From positions 3,194 to 67,193 of the forward strand of contig JBGPHT010000023.1 in the NCBI GenBank assembly GCA_041484525.1: 64,000 bases of DNA, given 5' to 3'. Below are positions 8,985 through 18,223 of this stretch, piece after piece. Under the pieces are notes generated by a model. It worked only from the letters and a program-made list of their open reading frames with translations, was not told where the DNA came from and made no database searches. Position numbers and translations under genes: made by a program. Origin of the DNA: JBGPHT01 sp041484525. Lineage in GTDB: Bacteria; Acidobacteriota; Terriglobia; Bryobacterales; Bryobacteraceae. Each line of letters begins with the position of its first letter. Position 1 is the first letter of the stretch.

Positions 8985-9506
8985 AAGGTCGTCGCGGATA
9001 TAGAAGCCCAGGTATCGGCCGGCACAGAAATCCAAGAACAGATAAACACCGAATTTACGCGAATGGTGAGAAAGGTGTTGGCCCTAAATGGCAGCGTCTT
9101 CCTTCGGATGAATCAGAACGGCAATATCGATCCAGAGCATACGGCCGACCCGGCGAATACCGATGCCGGGCAATCCAGTCAGTCCGAAGGAAACACATAC
9201 AAGCGGCTCCTCTGCATCCTGTTCGACTTGGCGGTGCTGAAGGCATACGCGAAGAAGGCTTTCTTCCGATTTGTTTATCACGATGGCATTCTGGAGACGA
9301 TGGACGACCGGAAAAAGGTGGCGCTCTTGAAGCTGCTGAAGGAATTCGCTGACGAGACCGGCGTGCAGTCGATCTTTAGCGTGATTCAAGCGGAGATGCC
9401 CGTCGAGGAGGAAGGTCACCGTCTGGAGTTCGCCCAGGGTCAAATTATCCGCGAGCTCAGCGACGTTGGAAACAACGGGCGCCTATTTCGGATGAATCCC
9501 TTCTAG
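8985..9506 (+). pseudogene. DUF2326-type (SMC/RecN-like ATPase) C-terminal remnant
   Basis: The frame is open from 8841, but homology seems to begin near 8985 with a coiled-coil-like start (VVADIEAQVSAGTEIQEQIN). FDLAVLKAYAKKAFFRFVYH, then DGILETMDDRKKVALLKLL and LFRMNPF follow. The hydrophobic strand ending in HDG, after a helix with FDLA, is the Walker-B region of DUF2326 proteins. These are Rad50/SMC-like ATPases often found in mobile or defence loci. The P-loop half is absent, so this is a fragment joined to the broken cysteine synthase. The family call rests on pattern memory only. Confidence 0.6.
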
Positions 9507-9581
9507 CGCGCCATCGGGGATCTTCCTTCGCCTTATCTGCGCCTATAGGAACGCGGTTTTCGCTTCAGATGGAGGTACTTC

Positions 9582-10620
9582 GTGGTCAGACGGCATCTCG
9601 CCGAATTGTTATTGGAGCTAAAGTTTCACGGAACGGTCGATCGATTTCGGAGCAGGCGAGCGTTTTCGAGCGATATTGCCGCCGTAAACGCGGTCTTGTT
9701 TAGTGATCGGTACAAAAAGCGGGAGAAGATTCGGGTGTACCGCGAGTGGCTGGCACGGAGGGCAACCGTGTCTGTTCGGCAAGGTTGCCGCGAAGAACAA
9801 GAACGTCTTCATCTGCTGGAGGAACGCGAAATCCTGGGCATGCGGCGTGGAGATAACGACCTTCGGGATACCATTCAAGAGTACCGGCAGGCGTAGAAGC
9901 GCCATGCGTTGGAAGGACTCAGTTCGTCGTTCCTCATCGTGCTCGCCAGTCCTGCTCTGGTGGACAAGGAGCCCAATGAGGAACTTAAGGAATTGTGTCG
10001 ACGGTTGATGGAACTCTACACATGGAGCTTGAGTGCATTGAGGATGATGCGTTTCATGGCCAGCGTGAGCGGGAGTTCGTATTCTTGCGGACCGTCCTTG
10101 AGAACAAGACGCGTATCTTGAAATCCTCAACCTTACTGACAGAAGTTGATAGCGCTATTCAAGAAGCACCACCCGAAAGCCGACGTGGTGTGGCTAAAAA
10201 CTCGTCCGCGCCAGGGCGATTGGAATCTTTGCATGGTTTCGCTCGGCAAGACTGCTGCGAAACTCCCGTTCTTTGCGAAGTGTGGCCTTGAAAGGACCAT
10301 CGGGTGGACTTACTTCGACATTGGGCGATGTGCAGTGGCGCGCCCAGGCACCGAGTCGCGCTATGCCAGTATTTTCAAGCTGGGGAAAGCTGCCAAACAA
10401 CTAATTTGGACGCCAATGACCTGCAGTATAGTCATCCGGTCAGGAAGGTGCAAATGAGTTTTCCACAAGGGTGGGCGAATGTCCGTGAGGATTCATGCTG
10501 GGCTGTCTATCATGAACGGCTGATGGACTTCGAGGCTGGGCGAAACAGAGAGGAGAGTTCGTCTACAAAATCGGCCACAGCGGTTTTCGGAATAGTCCCA
10601 AAACTCCGCTTAAGCCATTG
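9582..10620 (+). pseudogene. Conserved hypothetical gene, multiply frameshifted
   Basis: A single protein can be followed by switching frames. KREKIRVYREWLA (about 9718) continues as QPCLFGKVAAKNKNVFI in another frame, then REILGMRRGDNDLRDTIQEY, then LEGLSSSFLIVLASPALVDK (about 9910) and CRRLMELY. At about 10020 the frame shifts again to MELECIEDDAFHGQREREFV. A later frame (10146-10457) carries DVVWLKTRPRQGDWNLCM and KTAAKLPFFAKCGL. At least three frameshifts are needed, so the gene is dead. I recognise the ELECIEDD...QREYVFLR block as a recurring unnamed family. The last segment may belong to a second gene, possibly a TIGR04141/DUF6119-like protein. Confidence 0.55.
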
Positions 10621-10672
10621 AAAAGGCTAGTCGGGCCGCCGATCTGAACCCGGGAGTTTTTGCACCGCAAGT
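10621..10672. repeat. Degraded partial copy of the tRNA-Pro 3' end (possible att scar)
   Basis: Positions 10621-10672 (TCGGGCCGCC, then GAACCCGGGA and TTTTTGCACC) match the 3' half of tRNA-Pro at about 10781-10833 with a few substitutions and a two-base gap. The copies are direct repeats 160 bp apart. A duplicated tRNA 3' end is the usual trace of integrase-mediated insertion at a tRNA gene. Here the copy borders the pseudogene island on its tRNA side. Confidence 0.7.
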
Positions 10673-10787
10673 CAGTGATCCAATTTGAAAACCCGTGAAG
10701 ACGAACCGGAGGGAAAACACAGCTACAGTTTTATCTACAACGGCCCACGCCATAGTCTTAAGAATCCTTGCAACTGATAGAAAAAGC

Positions 10788-10865
10788 TGGTCGGGCCGCC
10801 GGGATTTGAACCCGGGACCTCTTGCACCCCAAGCAAGCGCGCTAGCCAGGCTGCGCCACGGCCCG
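10788..10865 (-). tRNA. tRNA-Pro (anticodon GGG)
   Basis: The minus strand gives acceptor CGGGCCG/CGGCCCG with discriminator A and encoded CCA. The D-arm has GGCGCAG, the anticodon stem CTTGC/GCAAG closes a TTGGGGT loop with anticodon GGG, and the T-arm has GGTTCAAATCC. GGG reads proline CCC and CCT codons. Its 3' end is partly duplicated at 10621-10672. Confidence 0.95.
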
Positions 10866-10889
10866 AACTTAACTATTCTACACCGTCCG

Positions 10890-11204
10890 TCAGCCCAAAA
10901 GATCCAACGCCGCCTGCATTTCACTGCGCGCATGCTGATCGCCTTTTCGCGTCGTCACCTCCACCCCCGTCTCATACAGCGCGCGCGCTTCCTCCTCACG
11001 GCCCATCCGCTCCAACGTCTGACCGCCGTGAAAATACGCCGGAGCATAATCGGGGTCCACGCCGATCAGCGCCCGAAATTCCGCCATCGACGATTCCATA
11101 TCGCCCGTGTTCCGATACTCCATCGCCAGACCGTAGCGCGAAAAACTGTCGTTCGGCTTCTGCGCCACCATGCTCTTCAGAATCTCCAGCCGGGTGCTTG
11201 CCAT
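10890..11204 (-). CDS. Small TPR-repeat protein
   Basis: The 104-residue cytosolic protein contains about two and a half tetratricopeptide repeats: NDSFSRYGLAMEYRNTGD, then MAEFRALIGVDPDYAPAYFH and LERMGREEEARALYETGVEV. Such repeats bind partner proteins; the partner is unknown. I chose ATG at 11204 (MASTRLEILK), since the frame upstream runs into the divergent gene. The divergent neighbour starts only 23 bp away, so their leaders must be very short or overlap. Confidence 0.85.
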   Translation of the reverse strand: MASTRLEILKSMVAQKPNDSFSRYGLAMEYRNTGDMESSMAEFRALIGVDPDYAPAYFHGGQTLERMGREEEARALYETGVEVTTRKGDQHARSEMQAALDLLG

Positions 11205-11227
11205 GCTTGTGCTACTATACCTCCGAA

Positions 11228-11644
11228 ATGGCCTGCCCCTATTTCGATCCCGTGGAACCACGCTCGCCGGCGCTCTCCGCCCATACCGCGATGCTTCCAC
11301 TCGGCGACTCGTGGGCAGGCGCCTGTCTCGCCACTCCCGATCGTCCGTCGCAGCCCGATGATGCCATCCTGCGGCCGCTCTGCAATCTCGGCTATGCGCG
11401 CGGCGAGTGCGCCCACTTCCCCGATACCGACGGTCCCGATGCCGTCCGCTTCACGATTTCGCGCGACGACGGTCCCACCATCCGCATCTATTACGTCGTG
11501 GAACGCGATCACCACCCTTACGCGCACGGGGCCCTCGAGTATTCCTCCGATCGGGACAGTCTCCTCGATCCTCCTCCGCAGTCCACCCTCGCGCGCCAGG
11601 CCTGCGCTTACGCACGAAGTTACCTCCGGCGGAAATCGAAATGA
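11228..11644 (+). CDS. Conserved hypothetical protein, coupled to a thioesterase gene
   Basis: The 138-residue protein begins MACPYFDPVEPRS and has four cysteines in its N-terminal two-thirds (MACPYF, GACLA, LCNLGYARGECAHFP). This suggests metal binding, but the pattern matches no family I can name. A hydrophilic C-terminal part follows. Its stop overlaps the start of the thioesterase gene (ATGA), so the two are translationally coupled and may act together. Confidence 0.7.
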   Translation: MACPYFDPVEPRSPALSAHTAMLPLGDSWAGACLATPDRPSQPDDAILRPLCNLGYARGECAHFPDTDGPDAVRFTISRDDGPTIRIYYVVERDHHPYAHGALEYSSDRDSLLDPPPQSTLARQACAYARSYLRRKSK

Positions 11645-12120
11645 CGGAAGGCAAACCGGTCCGCGAATCGGCTTCCGAATATTCCGAGCTCGCCCTTCCC
11701 AACGACGCTAACGGCTACGGCAACGTCCTCGGCGGCAAGATCATGCACCTGGTGGATCTCGCGGCGGCAATGGCGGCCATGCGCCATTCGCACCGGCCCG
11801 TGGTCACGGCCTCCGTCGACACTCTGCATTTTCTGCATCCCGTCCACATCGGCGAGTTGATCGTGCTGCGCGCTTCCGTCAATCGCGTCTTCCGGTCGTC
11901 GATGGAAATCGGCGTCAAGGTGATCACGGAAAAGCTGCTGACGGGCGTGCGCCTGCACACCTGTTCCGCGTACCTCACTTTTGTGGCGCTGGATGAAAAC
12001 GGGAAAGCCGTCTCGGTTCTTCCCGTGATTCCAGAAACCGAAGACGAAAAACGCCGCTACCGCGAGGCGGGCGAACGCAGAGAATACCGCCTTGCCTTGC
12101 GCAAACGGCTCAATACCTGA
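11641..12120 (+). CDS. Acyl-CoA thioesterase, hotdog fold (YciA-like)
   Basis: The 159-residue cytosolic protein has the hotdog thioesterase layout of the YciA/BfiT group: PNDANGYGNVLGGKIMHLVD with the catalytic-site Asn and Asp, VVTASVDTLHFLHPVHIGEL, and a closing strand LHTCSAYLTFVALD. These enzymes hydrolyse acyl-CoA to free acid and CoA; chain-length preference cannot be read here. ATG at 11641 overlaps the stop of the upstream gene by four bases. Confidence 0.88.
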   Translation: MTEGKPVRESASEYSELALPNDANGYGNVLGGKIMHLVDLAAAMAAMRHSHRPVVTASVDTLHFLHPVHIGELIVLRASVNRVFRSSMEIGVKVITEKLLTGVRLHTCSAYLTFVALDENGKAVSVLPVIPETEDEKRRYREAGERREYRLALRKRLNT

Positions 12121-12136
12121 TGCGCCTGCCGCCGCG

Positions 12137-12493
12137 CTACCCTTCTTTGTACATGTACTTGATGCAAGGTTTATAAAGCAGGATGTTCGGCTCGCCCGTG
12201 CGATTCACCTTGAGGCAGCACTTGTCGTACCACTCGATCGTCCCGTGCAGCGTCTCCCCATCGCGCAGCACAAAGACCATCGGCGTCTTCGTCTGCATCT
12301 GCTTCACGTAGTAAAAATTCTCCGCGTTGGTCTGATCCGGGGGAACGGGTTTTTTCTGCTGCACCGGTGCCCGCCGCGGCGGCGTGATCTGTTCCTTGAT
12401 CTCGTTTAGAGACGGACGAATGAGTTTCCGATTGACAGCTTCCACGGGATGCCATCCTTTGAAGAGTTTATGATTGACCGTCGACCTGCCCAA
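12137..12493 (-). CDS. hfq: Hfq-like RNA chaperone (acidobacterial type)
   Basis: Residues about 55-118 form an Sm/Hfq domain: NAENFYYVKQMQTKTPMVFV, then DGETLHGTIEWYDKCCLKVN and ILLYKPCIKYMYKEG. The Sm2 signature of proteobacterial Hfq, YKHAI, appears here as YKPCI, and the N-terminal extension of about 55 residues is basic and Pro-rich. Hfq rings bind small RNAs and mRNAs. The protein is clearly of the family but divergent. The frame starts at TTG 12493 with no good ribosome site, so a GTG about 18 codons further in is an alternative start. It is convergent with the thioesterase gene. Confidence 0.8.
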   Translation of the reverse strand: MGRSTVNHKLFKGWHPVEAVNRKLIRPSLNEIKEQITPPRRAPVQQKKPVPPDQTNAENFYYVKQMQTKTPMVFVLRDGETLHGTIEWYDKCCLKVNRTGEPNILLYKPCIKYMYKEG

Positions 12494-12583
12494 GAGGGGC
12501 GGCTCAGTTGGATCAAATTGTCCGACTTGAACTCATATTTAACATAATGGGACGACCGCCGCAACGTGAATAGCGCTATCGGG

Positions 12584-13861
12584 CTATCCGCCGAACCAAC
12601 CGCGCGTAATCGCCTTCAGCCTTTTCTTGAAGCGCTGCGGAAAGCTCTCCGGCGCCGCCGATTGAGGCGCTTCCGCCACCGGCAGCGGCGATGGCGGCTT
12701 GACGTACTCGGGAACCTGCGTAGCCTCGCACGGACCCTCTCCCGCGAACCGCACCACGTTTCCCAATAGCGCGTATTCCCGCCTGTAACGCTGGCCGTCC
12801 TTCCCTGCCACGCAGATGGAAAACCCGGGATAGTTCGCCGTTGCGTCGGCCCGGGACTTCGCGGCCGAAAGCTCCACGTCCTTCAGCAATACCGGCGAAT
12901 AGCCCGTGACCTTCCGATCGATATACGCCGTCTCGTAGCGGTGCCGCCGTATGCTCCAGATGAACACGCGGAAGCTGTCGAAATCGTATGCCTGCGGGCT
13001 GCTCCCGATCGTCGTCCACAGCCATGTGGTCTTCTTCTCGCCGCCATCGTCAGTCGTCCCCAGCGGGAAGTAGGACACGATGCGGCGCCCTTCGGCATAC
13101 TGCGCCACCTCGTCGGGAATCGCCATTATCAGCCGCCGCGTGCGCGCCCACCCGGATTGTCCCGTGTGCGTGCGCACCAGGCTCCAGTCATCGGTCGGCT
13201 CGGCCGGCTTTTCGACGGCATCGGGTTCCGGATCGTCCCCTTCATCCAGGGCGCTCTTCGAAAGGTCGAGCCAGTTCGCCGGCACCGGCGGCGCCTTTGG
13301 CATTGGCGGAGGCGGATATTTCGCCTCGCGCTTCGGCTTCTTCACCGGCGTCTTCTGTTTCTTCGGCACGGGCGTGATCAGCGGCTTACGCGGTGTGTCC
13401 GTGCGCGGCGCGGCGACGTGCGTCAGCACGTCCATCTTCTCGTTCTCCTTTATCTGGAGAAAGCTGGGCGACGTGCGCGAGGGCTGCGAGTGGATGTTCA
13501 GGTCGCCGTAGGTTGTCGCAACACCCTGCGACGGCATCTTCGCCGCGCGCGCCGAGAGCTGCTTCAATGCGGCCATATCCGCGGATGCCAGCAGCAGCCG
13601 CTCGTCCGTCCACCCCTCGGCGCCATTCGGCGTTCGTACCCGCAAATATCGCCGGCGCCGCTGCAACAATTCCAGGCGCTCGCCGTGCTTCACCGTCGCC
13701 ACCGTGGATGACTGCGGAACAATGTCGCTAGTGATCTTCAGGAGGGCCGGTCCCACGAACGCTTCCCCGACGGCCGGTGCCCGCTTGGGGCTGCTGCCGC
13801 ACGCGGTCAATCCCACGATTAGCAGGACCGCGTTAACCTTCGTTATGAAACCAGGCTGCAC
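12584..13861 (-). CDS. SH3-domain lipoprotein
   Basis: The 425-residue protein has a lipoprotein signal peptide ending in LTAC, so it is lipid-anchored in the envelope. Two bacterial SH3-like segments follow: one around VKHGERLELLQRRRRYLRVR and GAEGWTDERLLL, the second split by a Lys/Pro-rich linker and closing with WSLVRTHTGQSGWARTRRLI. The C-terminal 200 residues form an unknown beta-rich domain containing FPLGTTDDGGEKKTTWLWT. SH3 domains in such proteins usually bind cell-wall peptides. ATG at 13861 is well placed; the gene is transcribed alone. Confidence 0.85.
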   Translation of the reverse strand: MQPGFITKVNAVLLIVGLTACGSSPKRAPAVGEAFVGPALLKITSDIVPQSSTVATVKHGERLELLQRRRRYLRVRTPNGAEGWTDERLLLASADMAALKQLSARAAKMPSQGVATTYGDLNIHSQPSRTSPSFLQIKENEKMDVLTHVAAPRTDTPRKPLITPVPKKQKTPVKKPKREAKYPPPPMPKAPPVPANWLDLSKSALDEGDDPEPDAVEKPAEPTDDWSLVRTHTGQSGWARTRRLIMAIPDEVAQYAEGRRIVSYFPLGTTDDGGEKKTTWLWTTIGSSPQAYDFDSFRVFIWSIRRHRYETAYIDRKVTGYSPVLLKDVELSAAKSRADATANYPGFSICVAGKDGQRYRREYALLGNVVRFAGEGPCEATQVPEYVKPPSPLPVAEAPQSAAPESFPQRFKKRLKAITRGWFGG

Positions 13862-13914
13862 AACTTATTAACCATTTTACCAGCCGTACCAGAACGCGCC
13901 TAATTTAAGATGAA

Positions 13915-14157
13915 ATGGTGACGTTCGATTTCAAACGCCCGCCCATTCTCACCGCGGGCATGGTGATCCTGCTGGCGGTTTTGGCGAAGGTATTGTTCTG
14001 GGCGGTCGAAGCGCCGCGCCGCCGCTTCGAGTACATGGTGGCGGGAACCTTCGCCGCGGCCATCCTGCTCACGCTCGTCTACCTCGTGCTAGCCAGGCGA
14101 CGCCTGCTGCCCGGCCTCATTTTCCGTATTGCTCGAAGAAGTGAGCAATCGTCATGA
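13915..14157 (+). CDS. Small two-helix membrane protein
   Basis: An 80-residue protein with two hydrophobic helices (ILTAGMVILLAVLAKVLFWA and VAGTFAAAILLTLVYLVLA) separated by a short Arg-rich loop (VEAPRRRFEYM), and a basic C-terminus. This predicts an inner-membrane protein with both ends on the same side. I know no function for it. Its last 41 bp overlap the end of the convergent M20 peptidase gene. Confidence 0.65.
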   Translation: MVTFDFKRPPILTAGMVILLAVLAKVLFWAVEAPRRRFEYMVAGTFAAAILLTLVYLVLARRRLLPGLIFRIARRSEQSS

Positions 14158-15487
14158 TGCCCAGGTAGTAATTCTCGATCTTGAATTTTTCATTGGGCGA
14201 GTGCAGCCCGTCGTCCGGCAGTCCGAAACCCATCAGGATGGTCGGGATTCCGAGGTGCGTCGCGAAGTCGCCCACGATCGGGATCGACCCTCCCGAGCGG
14301 ATGAATACCGTGGGCTTGCCGAAGACGTCGCTGAACGCGCGCGCCGCCACGTCGATCGCCGGATGCGACGGGTTCACCACCAGCCCCGGCGACCCGCTCA
14401 GCAGCCGCACCTCGGTCCGGATGCCCTTCGGTGTGTTCTTCGCCACCCACTCGCGGAACAACGCCAGCACCTTGTCCGGATCCTGCCGCGGCACCAGCCG
14501 GATGCTCACCTTCGCCGTAGCTCTGGCGGGAATCACGGTCTTGGCTCCGGCCGCGGTGAAGCCGCCCGCAATCCCGTGAACTTCGAAAGTCGGCCGCGAC
14601 CACACCCGCTCCAGCACCGAACGCTTCGGCTCTCCCGTCAGCTCGCTCGATCCAACTTCATTCGCCAGAAAATCCTTCTCCGCGAACGGCAGCCCCTGCC
14701 AGCTTTGCAGTTCCGCCGCGGCCGGCTCTTCCACATCGTCGTAGATGCCCGGAATCTGCAGCGCGCCGTTCGCGTCCTTGGCCTTCGCCAGCAATTCGAT
14801 CAGCCCGTACACTGCGTTCGGCGCCGCGCCCCCGTAGAGGCCGGAATGCAGATCGCGCATCGGGCCGGTGGCTTCCACTTCCATGTACATCAGGCCGCGC
14901 AACCCGATGCACAGCGTCGGCATGCCTTCCGCGTACATCGCCGTATCGGAGACCAGCGCCGCGTCCGCCCGCAGTTTGTCCTTGTGCCCCGCGACGTATT
15001 TCGCGATCGACTCGCCGCCGATTTCCTCTTCGCCCTCGATCAGAAACTTCAGGTTCACCGGCAGCGTGCCGTTGACCGCGCGCAGCGCCTCCACGGCCTT
15101 GATGTGCATGTACATCTGGCCCTTGTCGTCCACCGCGCCACGGGCGTAGAGATTCCCGTTGCGCTCGGTGGGTTCGAAGGGCGGCGAAGTCCACAACTCC
15201 AGCGGCTCGGCTGGCTGCACGTCGTAGTGGCCGTAGCACAGCACCGTCGGCTTGCCCGGTGCGTGCAGCCAATCGGCGTACACCAGCGGGTGCTTGCCGG
15301 TGGGAACGATCTCCACGTTCTCCATTCCCACCGTGCGCAGACTGTCCGCCACGAACCCGGCGGCGCGGTCGATATCGGGACGATGTTCCGGCAGCGTGCT
15401 CACGCTGGGGATGCGGATGAACTGCCTCAGCTCATCCAGCAGGCGATTTCGATTTTGCGTGACGAAAGCGTCAGTAGCGGTTGACAT
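14117..15487 (-). CDS. M20 family dipeptidase (ArgE/DapE/CPG2-like)
   Basis: A 456-residue cytosolic zinc peptidase. Metal- and active-site motifs are present in order: GHYDVQP (first zinc His and catalytic Asp), YARGAVDDKGQ (bridging Asp), IEGEEEIGG (catalytic Glu pair), and a late His in the GSIPIVGDF...HSPNEKF region. A lid/dimerisation domain lies in the middle. The length fits the CNDP/PepV-type dipeptidases, which cleave dipeptides or acyl-amino acids. The ribosome site GGAG lies inside a palindrome at 15491-15509. It is downstream of the receiver gene, probably in one transcript. Confidence 0.92.
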   Translation of the reverse strand: MSTATDAFVTQNRNRLLDELRQFIRIPSVSTLPEHRPDIDRAAGFVADSLRTVGMENVEIVPTGKHPLVYADWLHAPGKPTVLCYGHYDVQPAEPLELWTSPPFEPTERNGNLYARGAVDDKGQMYMHIKAVEALRAVNGTLPVNLKFLIEGEEEIGGESIAKYVAGHKDKLRADAALVSDTAMYAEGMPTLCIGLRGLMYMEVEATGPMRDLHSGLYGGAAPNAVYGLIELLAKAKDANGALQIPGIYDDVEEPAAAELQSWQGLPFAEKDFLANEVGSSELTGEPKRSVLERVWSRPTFEVHGIAGGFTAAGAKTVIPARATAKVSIRLVPRQDPDKVLALFREWVAKNTPKGIRTEVRLLSGSPGLVVNPSHPAIDVAARAFSDVFGKPTVFIRSGGSIPIVGDFATHLGIPTILMGFGLPDDGLHSPNEKFKIENYYLGIMTIAHFFEQYGK

Positions 15488-15490
15488 GGA

Positions 15491-15509
15491 TTTCTCCGCG
15501 GCGGAGAAA
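15491..15509 (-). promoter_or_regulatory. Palindrome overlapping the ribosome-binding site of the M20 peptidase gene
   Basis: The 19-bp sequence is a perfect inverted repeat (TTTCTCCGC, one base, GCGGAGAAA). In the transcript it forms a 7-8 bp hairpin whose 3' arm contains GGAG, the only ribosome-binding site for the ATG at 15487. The hairpin would hide that site unless opened. Confidence 0.55.
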
Positions 15510-15512
15510 CCA

Positions 15513-15908
15513 TTATACGGCGGCCATGGCCGCTCCCTGCCGGCCGAGCCGCGTGCATGCGTATTCCAAGATGCGGCGCACCTCGGGTTCGTAGAACGGC
15601 TGCGCCAACAGATCGTAAGCGCCGCAATTCAGCGCCTCGGCCCACAGATGGGCGTCGGCATGGGGAGCGGTGACAACCACTTCCAGATCCTGCGGAGATT
15701 CGCGGGCCAGGTGCAGAACATCCAGCCACTGGCCGTCGGGGAGAGCGGCTTCGGTCAGAATCACGCTGTACGTGTTCTGGCCAAGCAGGGTGCGTGCCTG
15801 CTGTAGCGTCCCCACGTGGTCCAGGACCATGGGGAGAGCGTCCAGCATTCGCGAAAGGCGGCGGGCATCTTCTTGACACCCGGAGATAAAAAGAATCCGG
15901 GACCTCAT
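15513..15908 (-). CDS. Receiver-domain protein with degenerate phosphorylation site
   Basis: A 131-residue stand-alone domain with the alternating strand-helix pattern of response-regulator receivers. In place of the phosphoacceptor Asp the strand reads VILTEAALPDG, with Glu; the acidic pair near the N-terminus appears as QED, and the conserved Lys before Pro reads AQPF. The first loss likely mimics or abolishes phosphorylation. It has no output domain, so it may act by protein contact. Its stop lies 25 bp before the M20 peptidase start, separated by a hairpin. Confidence 0.75.
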   Translation of the reverse strand: MRSRILFISGCQEDARRLSRMLDALPMVLDHVGTLQQARTLLGQNTYSVILTEAALPDGQWLDVLHLARESPQDLEVVVTAPHADAHLWAEALNCGAYDLLAQPFYEPEVRRILEYACTRLGRQGAAMAAV

Positions 15909-16061
15909 TATGCGCCTTCCTTTTTTCCTTAACCTTTCTTAATCTAATTCTAGCCCCGTATCCGTGACAGAACAATGGCTATTTGGAGAAGTTTTCACGC
16001 CTGCGAAAGTCAGGAGGCGCGGCGCCGGCAAGAATGCTAATGTCTTTCTGGAGCCGATGCC

Positions 16062-17811
<1,750 letters not shown>

Positions 17812-17814
17812 ACC

Positions 17815-18222
17815 GTGACGATCGAACCGCCCGATATCCCCGGCGCCGCCGACGTCATCGCGTGGTTCGGCTATTGGCCAACCTTTCACGATGGCGAAGT
17901 CCTCTCCGTGACTTTGGACCGCAGGAACCCTTCCCGAGTGGTCGTCCATGCATTCGAGTCGACACCCGAAGTCGATTCTCGAGGACACTATGTGTCGGCA
18001 AAACACGCCATCGTCACATTCATTCTTTCCGAAGTCACGAACACCCGGATTGAACAGTTTAACCACCAGAACGTCCTGAATGGCTTGTTCGTGAAACGAA
18101 CTCCGGCTGGATACCAATTGGTTTTAGAAGGGATCCACGGATTAGATGGAACAATCGACGCTGCTCGAATGCGTGTGGAACTGACGCCCGGAATTCCGCC
18201 GGGCAGCATGTACGCCACGTGA
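17815..18222 (+). CDS. Imm50-like hypothetical protein
   Basis: A 135-residue cytosolic protein from GTG at 17815, four bases after the GH51 stop. The N-terminal segment WFGYWPTFHDGEVLSVTLDR resembles the start of Imm50 (immunity protein 50) and related proteins of unknown role, with its conserved FHD and a following beta-rich domain. No toxin gene is adjacent, so an immunity role is not supported by context. It converges on hpt, the stops being two bases apart. Confidence 0.6.
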   Translation: MTIEPPDIPGAADVIAWFGYWPTFHDGEVLSVTLDRRNPSRVVVHAFESTPEVDSRGHYVSAKHAIVTFILSEVTNTRIEQFNHQNVLNGLFVKRTPAGYQLVLEGIHGLDGTIDAARMRVELTPGIPPGSMYAT

Positions 18223-18223
18223 T

